Shown here piece by piece: positions 26,142-35,254 of a stretch of DNA of 64,000 nt. Both the position numbers and the translations under genes were made by a program. This DNA is from Nonomuraea jabiensis (GTDB lineage Bacteria > Actinomycetota > Actinomycetes > Streptosporangiales > Streptosporangiaceae), in the NCBI RefSeq assembly GCF_014204795.1, contig NZ_JACHMB010000001.1, forward strand, positions 372,001-436,000, given 5' to 3'. Below the pieces are notes generated by a model. It did no database searches and was not told the DNA's origin. It saw nothing but the letters and a program-made list of their open reading frames with translations. The number at the start of each line of letters is the position of its first letter. Within the stretch, counting starts at the first letter, position 1.

Positions 26142-26216
26142 CGACTTCTGTGCGTTCGTTCAATAAGTCGCTCAGCCGTCACCGTACGGCATTTCGTGCA
26201 AGCGGTCAAAAAGTCG
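26142..26216. promoter_or_regulatory. Candidate TetR operator region
   Basis: Between the divergent SDR and TetR genes lie CGACTT (26142-26147) and AAGTCG (26165-26170), forming an inverted repeat, plus a third AAGTCG at 26211-26216. The last two sit in similar contexts, TTCAATAAGTCG and GGTCAAAAAGTCG. The pattern fits autoregulated TetR control of both genes. Confidence 0.4.
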
Positions 26217-26228
26217 TACCCTGGGGGC

Positions 26229-26828
26229 ATGGCACGGACAGGACGCCCCCGCGCATTCGACAAGGACCAGGTCCTGGAGCGCGCTCTTCTGCTGTTCTGG
26301 TCCCGGGGCTACGGAGAGACCTCCGTCCAGGACCTCGTCGACGCGCTGGCGCTGGAGCGGGGCAGCCTGTACGGCGCCTTCGGCGACAAGCGGCAGTTCT
26401 ACCTGGCGGCGGTCCAGCTGTACTGGGACACCTACGAGCGCCGGCTACTGACGGCACTGGAGGCCGGGCCGGTGCTGCCGGCGCTGCGCGAGGTGCTCAC
26501 CCATCCGGCCCGGGCGCAGGAGTACGCCTCCGACGTCGGCGTTCCGCAAGGGTGCATGATCGGCAACACCACCGCCGAACTCGTCCCGCACGATGCCGAG
26601 GCCCGCGACCTCGTAGCCCGCTCACACGCCCGCTTCACCCAGATCGTCGCCGACGCCCTGCGGCGCGCGCAGGCCACCGGCGAGGTCACCCAGGCCGCCA
26701 CCCCCGAGGCCCAGGCGCAGCTCCTGCTGTTCACCGTCCAGGGACTCTCCCTGGTCTCCCGCGCAGGACTCGACACCTCCGCCGCGCTCACCGCCGTCGA
26801 CGCCCTGATCGACGCCCTCCGCGCTTGA
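26229..26828 (+). CDS. TetR-family regulator
   Basis: 199 residues. The N-terminal helix-turn-helix is standard: FDKDQVLERALLLFWSRGYG, ETSVQDLVDALALERGSLYG and FGDKRQFYLAAVQLYWDTYE. It resembles TetR regulators with the C-terminal ligand domain containing GCMIGNTTAEL. The ATG at 26229 follows a G-rich stretch. It is divergent from the SDR pair and probably represses it. Confidence 0.9.
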   Translation: MARTGRPRAFDKDQVLERALLLFWSRGYGETSVQDLVDALALERGSLYGAFGDKRQFYLAAVQLYWDTYERRLLTALEAGPVLPALREVLTHPARAQEYASDVGVPQGCMIGNTTAELVPHDAEARDLVARSHARFTQIVADALRRAQATGEVTQAATPEAQAQLLLFTVQGLSLVSRAGLDTSAALTAVDALIDALRA

Positions 26829-27051
26829 TCCGCGGGCTCGGGGGCCCACCGCGCCGCCGGCCGGTCCGGATCGCTGGGGCCTCGACCAGGTCACTGTCCG
26901 TCCCGGGGCCTTGCGCGAAATCCTCGAAGGACTTCACCGGTGACGAACGTGCCTGACAACCTTGGAGCCCACTTGCTCAACGGCGGCGGGGCTGGTGGGA
27001 GGCGTCGCTTCGGTCGGGGCGGGTGAGCGGCTGCAACGGCTTCGCCGGCCG

Positions 27052-27534
27052 TCAGTCGCCTGCGGCCTCGCCCGCCGCCGCGCGGGCGAGGGTGTCGGCC
27101 ACTGTTGTGCGGGCGAGCCGGGCCACGGAACGCAGTTCGGCGTCGGAGGCGCCGGCGCGGCTGAGCACGGCCAGCGACTGGTTGATGGCGACGACGAACA
27201 CGGCCGGCTCGTCCAGGACGCGGGGATCGGCCGGTGCGGCCGCCAGCGCCCCGCGTACCCGTCGGCGTTTGGATGTCGAGCAGGGTGCGCACATGGCCAC
27301 GGCTCTCCTCGCCGAGGATCGCCGACTGCGCCGCGGACTGCGCGATGAGGCACCCCGTAGGAACCGACGGGTCGGCGATGCGCGCCAGCACCACGTCCAG
27401 GAACGCCTCGATCGCGCGCACCGGATCGTCGGAGTGCGCGGCGAGCGCCTCCTCGTACTGGTTGCCGTAGGTGGCCAGAGCGACAGGCGGATCGCCGACC
27501 TGACCGACACCCGCAACCGGCTCGACTCTGTACT
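27052..27534 (-). pseudogene. TetR regulator fragment with frameshift
   Basis: The first part reads GNQYEEALAAHSDDPVRAIE and PTGCLIAQSAAQSAILGEES in one frame; the continuation, AVFVVAINQSLAVLSRAGAS and RSVARLARTTVADTLARA, is in another. Together they match the ligand-binding half of a TetR protein of the GCL.....A type. The DNA-binding N-terminus is missing. Bases 26829-27051 hold no recognisable gene. Confidence 0.6.
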
Positions 27535-27558
27535 GGGCCGACCGCGGGCGCGGTGGTC

Positions 27559-28179
27559 TCAGGGGGTGCTGCTGGCCGTTGCCGCCGCCGCCATGAGGAC
27601 GGCGACGGAGTCGCGATGGTCGTGCTCGTTGCACCCGAGGACGATGCAGCTCGGTCCGGCATCTGCGACGGGGACGCAGATGGTGCCCGGTGAGGCCGGG
27701 GTGACAAGTGAGCGAGGAAGTACCGCGACCACTCGTCCGAGTCTCACCAGTGGAATCAGTTCGGCGACGTCGTTGAGCTCCGGTCCGTCAGATCCGTCGT
27801 TTGATATGCCACGCCAACGAGGGAAGGTCTCTCCGTCGAGATCCGCGGACCTGATGCTGGAGCGTTCGGCCAGGCGGTGGCCTTCGGGCAGCACGGCGAC
27901 GCGGTCCTCGACGTGGAGTGTCTGGGTCGTGAGGCCGGTGAGGTCTTCGAAGGGCGCGTACAGGAGAGCGGCGTCGGCTCGTCCGTCGCGGACGAGGTCT
28001 GCTCGTTCCGAGCCGGGGTGGAACATGATGTCGACGTGTCGGGCTTGCGGAGTCTTCGCATACTCCGCGAGCAGCGCGGACAGCAGTCCGGCGTCACCGC
28101 CCGGTTTCATGGCGAGGCGCAGTGGCCCGGTCTCGGCCGCCTGCCGGGTGCGCTGCACGGCGACGTCCATGGCGTTCAA
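27559..28179 (-). pseudogene. LysR effector-binding domain without HTH
   Basis: 206 residues comprising only the periplasmic-binding-like domain of a LysR regulator: GPLRLAMKPGGDAGLLSALL, RDGRADAALLYAPF, VAVLPEGHRLAE and VRLGRVVAVLP. The first about 90 residues that carry the winged helix are absent; upstream sequence encodes an unrelated hydrophobic fragment. The domain frame is intact, so it may be translated, but it cannot bind DNA in the usual way. Confidence 0.65.
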
Positions 28180-28363
28180 CGCGTAAGGTGGCGCCGGCCG
28201 CGAACAGCGGCACCGCCACCGCTAGCAGCACCAGGCGCAGGAGTCGGGTGCCGGGGTCGCCGACGACGGTCAGGACGCTCGACAGCACCGTGAGCAGGCT
28301 TGAGAACATGGCGAGCAGCGCCCCGAGCACCCTCATTCTCGTTCCGGCGACCAGGGCACCCAC
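28180..28363 (-). pseudogene. Membrane protein fragment
   Basis: A short frame with two hydrophobic helices (LGALLAMFSSLLTVLSSVLT and LLRLVLLAVAVPLFAAGATL) that then runs into the LysR fragment. It may be the end of a transporter gene. No family could be assigned. Confidence 0.3.
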
Positions 28364-28460
28364 CCCGGCTGTGGGAACGGCGGCGGCAGCGGCGATGACC
28401 TTGGTTCAGGGCTTCACCGCGTCCGCCACTCGTCAGTGATATCGCGCGTGCCGACCAAGC

Positions 28461-28874
28461 TCACTCTGGCGAAAGCATGAGGTATTGATCGACCTCGACA
28501 CCGGCCCGCGCCGCCGCCAGCCAGCGGATGAGGTCCGCGCCCATCGAGATGCCCTTCTCCCGGGACTCCTCAACATCGCGGAACTCCTGTACCACGATTA
28601 ACGTCGCCTCCCAGCCCCGGTCACGGGCAAGATCGCGCAGCGTGTGCGCACCCCGGTCGCCCCACTCCGTCAGCCCGCCGAACACCTCGTCCAGCTGGTC
28701 CGACCCCACCTGCCGGCCGAGTGCGAGGGTCCATGAACTGAACCCGTACGGCCTGCCCGTCTTAGGGGACGGGCGGCCGTGCCGGGTGGACTCGTCGGGT
28801 GCGATACCGAGCGCCTGGGTCACCGATTCAGGGTCACCGTCATCGGCGACCAGGCGCAGGTACACGTTGAACAT
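28461..28874 (-). CDS. DUF4279-like protein, probable immunity protein
   Basis: 137 residues. The N-terminal pattern FNVYLRLVADDGDPESVTQA-LGI, then a K.G.PY.FSSW.L segment, matches DUF4279, a small domain frequent next to polymorphic toxins. It starts 3 bp after the stop of the toxin tail at 28878-29330 on the same strand, the classic toxin-then-immunity order. The immunity role is inferred from position. Confidence 0.6.
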   Translation of the reverse strand: MFNVYLRLVADDGDPESVTQALGIAPDESTRHGRPSPKTGRPYGFSSWTLALGRQVGSDQLDEVFGGLTEWGDRGAHTLRDLARDRGWEATLIVVQEFRDVEESREKGISMGADLIRWLAAARAGVEVDQYLMLSPE

Positions 28875-28877
28875 GCG

Positions 28878-29330
28878 CTACTTCCACTTGTACGCCGACT
28901 TGATCTTGGCCTTGCCGTCCTTGCTGATGAGCCAGTAGTAGCCGTCCGACCCCTTGTAGACATCGAAACTCGAGACCTTGGCGCCACGTCCGAGCTCTTC
29001 ACGCTTGAACTCATGCGGATCGAGATCGTACCGCTCTCGCAACTCCTGCTCGAGACGCCGCTCCTTCACCTTGTTGAAATCGACGCTCTCCTCGGCGGCT
29101 TCCTCGGCGGCCCTCTCGGTGGCCGCGCAGTCCTCGCCGGGCCGCTCATCCTCGTTGTGGACGAGAACGTCCACCCCGCCCACCACGACGTGGTAGCTGT
29201 TCAGGCCGGCGACCGTGAGGTTGTGCACACGCTGCTCGCCCGCCGTGCGCTTGGTGACGCCGGCGACCCTGACGCGGGTCTGATCACTGGTGAGCAGCCA
29301 CATTCCCCGTTCCAGATCGCCTGCTGGCAC
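28878..29330 (-). CDS. Polymorphic-toxin C-terminus: pretoxin HINT plus toxin domain
   Basis: The reading frame starts mid-protein. VHNLTVAGLNSYHVVVGG and VDVLVHN are the end of a pretoxin-HINT (intein-like self-cleaving) domain, with VHN the cleavage signature. About 75 residues follow that are charged and then aromatic (DGYYWLISKDGKAKIKSAYK), a small C-terminal toxin tip. The RHS or other delivery part that should precede it is absent, so this is an orphan cassette. The DUF4279 gene follows by 3 bp. Toxin activity cannot be assigned. Bases 29331-29665 contain nothing recognisable. Confidence 0.6.
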   Translation of the reverse strand: MPAGDLERGMWLLTSDQTRVRVAGVTKRTAGEQRVHNLTVAGLNSYHVVVGGVDVLVHNEDERPGEDCAATERAAEEAAEESVDFNKVKERRLEQELRERYDLDPHEFKREELGRGAKVSSFDVYKGSDGYYWLISKDGKAKIKSAYKWK

Positions 29331-29665
29331 GCTTCTCGACCAGGCAATTTGCCCTCTGACCGGTGGTGTCCCTGCCGTAGGTCTTTTGCTTTCCAGACCC
29401 TGGATAGGTCGCCGAGGGCACCCGTATGCAGCCGTAGGACCTTGATGACGGGATATGCGGGATGATCTTTATGGCGTTTTCTCAGCTGAATGCAGCCGTG
29501 ACGTGTTGCGCCATCCACATGGCGGCGCTCGCCTACCGCCGGCGTCGTCCCATCCGGACGCTTCAGACCAATCCGGGCGATTCGGTTGCTGCCCCGGATA
29601 CTGCACAGTCCAATGGCTCCTACCTTGAACCGCCGAGTTAGGTCGACGCGCCCGAAGGAGTACCT

Positions 29666-29815
29666 ATGACCCGGGAACAAGTGGAACAGGCCCAGCCGCA
29701 CAACGTTTCGCCGACGAACTGACCGCCCAGCGCCAGGCCATCAGCAGGGGCTGCACCGGCGTCGTGGACGAACTTCGGGCGTTGTCAGCCCGTACGCCAG
29801 CCGACAGCCCAGGCT
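29666..29815 (+). pseudogene. Frameshifted small ORF before the toxin
   Basis: An ATG at 29666 (MTREQVEQAQP) reaches an early stop. In the next frame the sequence continues as FADELTAQRQAISRG and VDELRALSARTPADSPG, ending 5 bp before the toxin start. One missing or extra base would give a small helical protein of about 50 residues, as often precedes secreted toxins. It may be a pseudogene or a sequencing slip. Confidence 0.35.
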
Positions 29816-29819
29816 AGCC

Positions 29820-31082
29820 ATGGGCCAGTTGGAGGGCATGGTCCCCGATGGCGTCCGCGCGTTGAAAGACGCATTGCACCAGGCCGAAGTCTCGCTGGAC
29901 GTCATCGGCGAAGAGTTGTGGAACATCCTGCGCGGGGCCTGGCTGCCGACTGCCTCAGCCGACACCATCCGCCAGACAGCCGCGTGGGCCGGCGGACAGG
30001 GCCCCGAGATCAACAGGCGACTGGTGCTCCTGGAGCGCATGGAACTGGCCAGGCCGGAACTGTTCGGCGCGGGCAAGCCACCGATCTCCGTCGACGAGGC
30101 CATGCTCGCTCCCGGTGCGCCCCTGCCCACGGCAGGCAACGTATGGGACCGCATCGGCCAGCAACTCCAGGACATCTTCGACCCGAACCTGGTCTCTTCC
30201 AACCCGATGGCCGAGCAGGCCAAAGGAGCCGTGGAAAGCGTCGCCGGACTCGGCCAACTGGTCATCGACTACTCCCCCACCCGCGCAGCCACCGACTTCA
30301 TGGGCTGGCAACGCAGCGTCAACGACCTGACTCAGTCCCTGATGGCCGCCATCCAGAATCCAGCCGAATTCGGCAAGGCACTACTGGACTGGGACACCTG
30401 GGCCTCCAACCCCGACCGAGCCTTCGGCCGCCTCATCCCCGACATCCTCGCCGCCATCGCCTCCACAGGCGCCAGCAGCACCGCCTCAGCCGGCACCCGC
30501 GTTGTAGGAACACTAGGCAAAGCAGCTAAGAGCACGCTCCGCCGCAAACCGCCCACCTCTACCTCCCTGATGCCCGGCAGGCTTGCCGACGACGTCGGAA
30601 AGGGACCCACGCGCTCCGACGGCATCGGCGCGGAACCGCCATCCGCAGATACAGGCGGGACCGGCTCAGCACCTCACCCCGGAACCCGCTACGGACCGCT
30701 GAACCCTGGCCCACTCGCCGACAAACCGGATCTCATGACTACATTCAGAAGCAGCAGCTATTGGACGGTCACGACCACCAAACCGGTCACCCTCTACCGA
30801 GTCTACGGTGGCACCTCCAAGGAACTGGGAGCATACTGGAGCGCGGTCAAGCCCTCCGGCCCCGTCCAATCCATCCTCGACAGCGCCCTGTTCACAAAGT
30901 GGGGGAACACAGCAACGAAATGGGTGGAGATCCGAGCACCTCCTGGCATCACCTACTACGAGGGCATCGCTGCCGAACAGGGCGGCCTAGCCGGCGGCGG
31001 CAGTCAAGTACTCATCACACAAAAGGTAGATCCGAGCTGGATCGTGAACCGTGGCGAGTTCCCCATGAGGCAACATGACTGA
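29820..31082 (+). CDS. Putative secreted polymorphic toxin
   Basis: 420 residues, no signal peptide. The N-terminal half is helical with repeated W and hydrophobic residues; the middle (about 245-300) is a low-complexity Pro/Gly/Thr linker. The C-terminal about 110 residues form a compact domain: TLYRVYGGTSKELGAYWS, TKWGNTATKWVEIRAPPG, ITYYEGIAAEQGG and GSQVLITQKVDPSWIV. That arrangement (R at a strand start, YEG, E.G) resembles ADP-ribosyltransferase-type toxin tips found at the ends of RHS and WXG proteins, but catalytic residues were not verified. A small gene overlaps its stop by 8 bp, as expected for immunity. Confidence 0.6.
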   Translation: MGQLEGMVPDGVRALKDALHQAEVSLDVIGEELWNILRGAWLPTASADTIRQTAAWAGGQGPEINRRLVLLERMELARPELFGAGKPPISVDEAMLAPGAPLPTAGNVWDRIGQQLQDIFDPNLVSSNPMAEQAKGAVESVAGLGQLVIDYSPTRAATDFMGWQRSVNDLTQSLMAAIQNPAEFGKALLDWDTWASNPDRAFGRLIPDILAAIASTGASSTASAGTRVVGTLGKAAKSTLRRKPPTSTSLMPGRLADDVGKGPTRSDGIGAEPPSADTGGTGSAPHPGTRYGPLNPGPLADKPDLMTTFRSSSYWTVTTTKPVTLYRVYGGTSKELGAYWSAVKPSGPVQSILDSALFTKWGNTATKWVEIRAPPGITYYEGIAAEQGGLAGGGSQVLITQKVDPSWIVNRGEFPMRQHD

Positions 31083-31311
31083 ACACTACGACGAGATCCA
31101 TGGATTCCGTAGCCCTGGAGAGTTCGCCCGCTTCCAGGAATGGCTCAGCGCCGCAATCAAGAACGGGGACTTCGAAGAGATTCCCGTGGAGTCGCGGTAC
31201 GGCAACATAGAGAACTTCGAAGAGAGATGGTTCCGTGATTTCACTGGCGTGGTGTGGCGCCTTGTCTCGCCAGAGCCGCCGTTCATGGGCGTCTTCCTGA
31301 TCGTTGATTAG
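31075..31311 (+). CDS. Putative immunity protein
   Basis: 78 residues, acidic and rich in aromatic residues (EFARFQEWLSAAIKN, ENFEERWFRD), overlapping the toxin stop by 8 bp. Small acidic genes in this position usually encode the cognate immunity protein. No family recognised. Confidence 0.55.
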   Translation: MTEHYDEIHGFRSPGEFARFQEWLSAAIKNGDFEEIPVESRYGNIENFEERWFRDFTGVVWRLVSPEPPFMGVFLIVD

Positions 31312-31329
31312 AAGACACCTTGATCTGCC

Positions 31330-31964
31330 CGGCGGCATGGAGTTGAAGCGGACCAGCACGGCCACCTCCGCAACCCGCTACTACACCCACGGCGACGCCA
31401 CCGTCGCCATGCGCACCAGCAGCGGCGGAGTCTACTTCCTCGCTCCCGACCACCAAGGCACCGGCCAGATCTCCATCAACGGCAACACCCAAGCCATCGC
31501 CCAACGCCGCACCCTGCCCTTCGGCGGCCTGCGCGACAGCAGCGGCATCTGGCAAGGAGACCACGGCTTCCTCGGCGTCGGCATCAACGACAGCACCGGC
31601 CTGACCCACATCGGCTACGCCTACTCCAGCAACAACCCCGTCACCTGGAGCGACCCCACCGGGCTCCTGCCCCAGATGGCCTGTGCATCTACTTGCGAAA
31701 CCGGCGACTCCTACTACAAGCCCGTCCCTGGACGACACCAAACCGGAACCATCGGCGGAAGCAGCCGTCGTGCCGCCTCCACCACCTCAGGCCCCCGGGG
31801 GCTTCTGGGACCGCGTTGTCGGCTTCGTAATGGGCTTCTCGGAAGCCACCGCACCAATGATGACCGAACCCTGTGAGGGTCAGTCTCTGGGCAACTGCTT
31901 GGAGAGCACAGGGATCTGGGTCTGGGGGCTCTGCGCCGGAAGCAATCCCCCGAGTCCACGTTGA
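31330..31964 (+). pseudogene. RHS-repeat protein fragment, frameshifted
   Basis: GGVYFLAPDHQGTGQISING, QRRTLPFGGLRDSSG and YAYSSNNPVTWSDPTGLLP are the RHS repeat-associated core that ends the shell of RHS toxins; DPTG marks the toxin junction. After it, coding potential moves to another frame (PPPPPQAPGGFWDRVVGFVM, LGNCLESTGIW). The N-terminal YD-repeats are missing. It is likely the ruined parent or a donor of the adjacent toxin tips. Confidence 0.65.
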
Positions 31965-32085
31965 CCTGCCATGTCGGCGCATGTCCACCGCGTACACCCG
32001 AAAGCCAGTCAACAGCCCCGGCAGGACCCACCGGGAACTTTGCCACGTTCCGGTCTGAGCCGAGATCAGCACCAGCGGCGGCCAT
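31960..32085 (-). pseudogene. Alpha/beta-hydrolase fragment
   Basis: The minus strand reads SSRWVLPGLLTGFRVYAVDM and RRHGRSTW. This matches the strand-turn segment before the nucleophile in alpha/beta hydrolases (YRVYAVDLRGHGRS). There is no nucleophile elbow downstream. A short remnant only. Confidence 0.4.
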
Positions 32086-32229
32086 TGTGCGCAAGGAGGC
32101 CTGGCCCTCGCGCGATGGCACCCTGGCCGGGCACTTCCTGGGTCGCAACACATTCACCCCTGCACCAGGTGATCGGCGCGTTCGACTTGCGGCCGCGCGG
32201 TTCACCTGGAGCATCGGCTCGCACCGTTT

Positions 32230-32415
32230 CAAGGCGGCCGGCTCGGTGTAGCGCTTTCGGCCGGCGAAGTCGTCCGAGAGTGGCCACAGGCAGGCCACCA
32301 CGTCGGCGAATCCCGCGAGGTGGGACGCGGCGCCGATATGCAGGGCCTCATCGGGCAGCCGGTCCCCGGCTTGGCCCGTGCCGCAGGCCGACAGATACGC
32401 GAACTCGGCCCCCCG
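32230..32415 (-). pseudogene. CHAT-domain protease C-terminal fragment
   Basis: Minus-strand translation gives AEFAYLSACGTGQAGDRLPD, EALHIGAASHLAGFADVVAC and LWPLSDDFAG. SACGTG carries the catalytic cysteine of CHAT (caspase-like, HetF/TPR-associated) peptidases and the following block is strongly conserved in them. The histidine-containing half and the TPR or regulatory part are missing, so it is dead. CHAT proteins often sit in defence or cell-death loci. Confidence 0.65.
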
Positions 32416-32425
32416 CAGCAGCCGG

Positions 32426-33691
32426 CTACCGGCAGCGGGTACGCGGTCGGCCCAGGACGGTGACCAGGCGGTCGAGCAGGGCGGGGTCGTTGGGCAGCGC
32501 GCCGTGCTCCACGCCGGGATTGTCCGTCAGGCTGAAGTGATGGCAGCGCATGGCCCGCCAGGCCAGGATGGCGTTGTTGGTGATGTCCTCCTGGTTACCG
32601 TCGCCGTCGCGCCGCAGGAAGCCACCGGGGTCGGGGATCTGGCCGGTGGACAGGTTCGCCAGCCGGGCCCCGACGACCGTGGGCAGGCCGGAACCCTTCT
32701 CCCCGTAGACGTCCACGTCAGGGAACGACCTCGGATCGGCGAACCGGACGAAGCCGATGTAGTACGCGGCGATCTTCCCGGCCGTCGGCAGCCCCGCGTC
32801 GGCGAACAGGCGCGGATAGTCGCGAGGCGTGTAGGAGCGGCCCGTCGAGGAGTCACGGATGACGACCTCACGGTCGCCGAAGACCGCCGGGTCGGCGGCG
32901 CTCATGTAGGTCGAGGGGGCGCTCTGGTACATCCGCGCGCTGCTCCGCGCGTTCTGCCTGGTCGTGGGGTAGCCGAAGTCCTGGATGTTCTGCCCGGTGA
33001 ACATCACGGAGTACATCAGACCCTGCCCCGGCATGTTGCCCGCTATCGGGGTGAAGCCGTGGATGTAGCGGTCTCGCCACGCCTGGCTGGTGTGGGTGAG
33101 CAGGTATTGGGCATACAGCGGCCCGTTGGAGTGGCCGACCAGGTGCACCGGCCGCTCGCCGTTGTCGCGGTAGGTGTCCTCGATGAGCCGGCGGGTGCGC
33201 TCGAAGAAACCGCCCATGTCGGGGGTGAGCCGGGCGTCGTACCCGGCGACCCGGATGTCCCGGTCGCGGACGTACCCGGCGGTCTCCAGCCTGCGGTAGA
33301 GAGCCTCGTAGTACGGTGCGCTGTCCGTGCGGCCGTAGTCCATGATCTCGACGGTGACGCCCGGTTGCTCGGCGAAGCGCCGCGGCATCGGCAGCGACGG
33401 ATCGTCGCGGTAGCGCAGGGTGAGCAACCGGTCTCGGCAGACCTGGCTGAACCTGCTCGGCTGGTCGTTGCGGAACCAGTCCTGGAAGGTGCCAGAGCGC
33501 GGGCAGCCCGGCGCCGTGGTCTGGTCGCGTACGGTCGCCTGGAGCTTGGTGAAATGGAACGCGGGGAACAGCACGACCGGGGGTTTCTCCCGCGCCGGAG
33601 ACCCGGACGGGCCGGGCTGGCCCGCGGTCAGCCCCAGCGGGACCAGCGCGGCCAGCGCACCGTGCATCCAGCGACCGTCAAACATGGCCAT
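32426..33691 (-). CDS. Secreted LCAT-like lipase/acyltransferase
   Basis: 421 residues. A short hydrophobic N-terminus (HGALAALVPLGLTA) could be a signal peptide. The nucleophile elbow GHSNG is in VHLVGHSNGPLYAQYLL, and a late histidine in NPGVEHGALPND completes a likely Ser-Asp-His triad. Sequence around HFTKLQATVRDQT and the overall plan match lecithin:cholesterol acyltransferase-like bacterial hydrolases. The start is 33691 or the ATG at 33685, which has a better-spaced GAGGG upstream. No obvious operon partners; the neighbours are debris. Confidence 0.75.
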   Translation of the reverse strand: MAMFDGRWMHGALAALVPLGLTAGQPGPSGSPAREKPPVVLFPAFHFTKLQATVRDQTTAPGCPRSGTFQDWFRNDQPSRFSQVCRDRLLTLRYRDDPSLPMPRRFAEQPGVTVEIMDYGRTDSAPYYEALYRRLETAGYVRDRDIRVAGYDARLTPDMGGFFERTRRLIEDTYRDNGERPVHLVGHSNGPLYAQYLLTHTSQAWRDRYIHGFTPIAGNMPGQGLMYSVMFTGQNIQDFGYPTTRQNARSSARMYQSAPSTYMSAADPAVFGDREVVIRDSSTGRSYTPRDYPRLFADAGLPTAGKIAAYYIGFVRFADPRSFPDVDVYGEKGSGLPTVVGARLANLSTGQIPDPGGFLRRDGDGNQEDITNNAILAWRAMRCHHFSLTDNPGVEHGALPNDPALLDRLVTVLGRPRTRCR

Positions 33692-33736
33692 CCCTCTCAG
33701 CCACTCAATGTTCCAAGCGGTCGTTACCCACGATCA

Positions 33737-34413
<677 letters not shown>

Positions 34414-34539
34414 GTGACTGGCGACACTCGATCCGCTGTCCATGCCGAGCGAATGCTCAGGTGCCCATCCGGAAACCGGCTCCTGACCAGATGCGCCCTG
34501 AAGCCGACCCGAGTGCCCTGCGGAACGTGACCACATGCC

Positions 34540-34570
34540 CCTGCTCAGCAGGTCACGCTGCTCAGAGCAG
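34540..34570. promoter_or_regulatory. Two adjacent palindromes upstream of clpP
   Basis: CCTGCT-C-AGCAGG (34540-34552) and CTGCTC-A-GAGCAG (34558-34570) are both perfect 6-1-6 inverted repeats, sharing CTGCTCAG in direct repeat 17 bp apart. They end 57 bp before the ATG of the first clpP gene. They do not match the GTTCGC-N5-GCGAAC box reported for ClgR. Confidence 0.45.
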
Positions 34571-34627
34571 ATCTGCCGCAGGCGGATCGTGTCGACGCCG
34601 ATGCGAATCGCCTCACATGATGGACGC

Positions 34628-35254
34628 ATGAGCGAAGAATCGAAACTTCCGTTGTTCAACCAGCGGATGAGACGAGAGCTTTACGAGCAGCGTGTTCTCG
34701 TTCTCGACGGCCCTCTCGACGACGACAACGGGACACTGCTGGCCACGCAACTGATAGCACTCGCCACCCAGGACGCGTCGACCGATATCGCATTGTGGAT
34801 TCACTCCCCGGGCGGCTCGGTCCCCTCGATGCTGGCGATTCGCGACATCATTCGCCTCATTCCCTGTGACGTATCGACCCTCGTGCTGGGCATCGCTTAC
34901 AGCGCCGGGCAATTCCTGCTGTCGTCGGGGGCCCGAGGCAAGCGCCGCGCCCTGCCGCACGCACGCGTCCTGATGCACCAGGGCTCGGCGGGAATCGGTG
35001 GCACCGCGGTCGACATCGAACTGCAGGCCGGCGACCTCCGGCATACTCGTGACACGGTGCTCGGTCTTATCGCCGAGGACACGGGCCAGTCCGTCGAGCG
35101 CATATTCGAGGATTCTCTGCACGATCGTTGGTACACAGCGCAAGAGGCGCTCGACTACGGTTTCATAGATGCGATCGTGCAGACCTTCGACGAAGTCGCG
35201 CCACACAATCGCCCGCGGCCCGGATTCGGCGTCACCGAAGGAGTCGGCAAGTGA
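34628..35254 (+). CDS. clpP: ClpP protease subunit (catalytic serine present)
   Basis: 208 residues. The ClpP fold is clear: ALWIHSPGGSVPSMLAIRD, nucleophile Ser92 in GIAYSAGQFLLSSG, the histidine in ARVLMHQ and the C-terminal AQEALDYGFIDAIV. The SAG context differs from the usual ASMGA, so it is an accessory ClpP rather than a housekeeping one. ATG 34628 begins MSEESKLP. It overlaps the second clpP gene by 4 bp; the two probably form a mixed tetradecamer working with a Clp ATPase encoded elsewhere. Confidence 0.88.
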   Translation: MSEESKLPLFNQRMRRELYEQRVLVLDGPLDDDNGTLLATQLIALATQDASTDIALWIHSPGGSVPSMLAIRDIIRLIPCDVSTLVLGIAYSAGQFLLSSGARGKRRALPHARVLMHQGSAGIGGTAVDIELQAGDLRHTRDTVLGLIAEDTGQSVERIFEDSLHDRWYTAQEALDYGFIDAIVQTFDEVAPHNRPRPGFGVTEGVGK

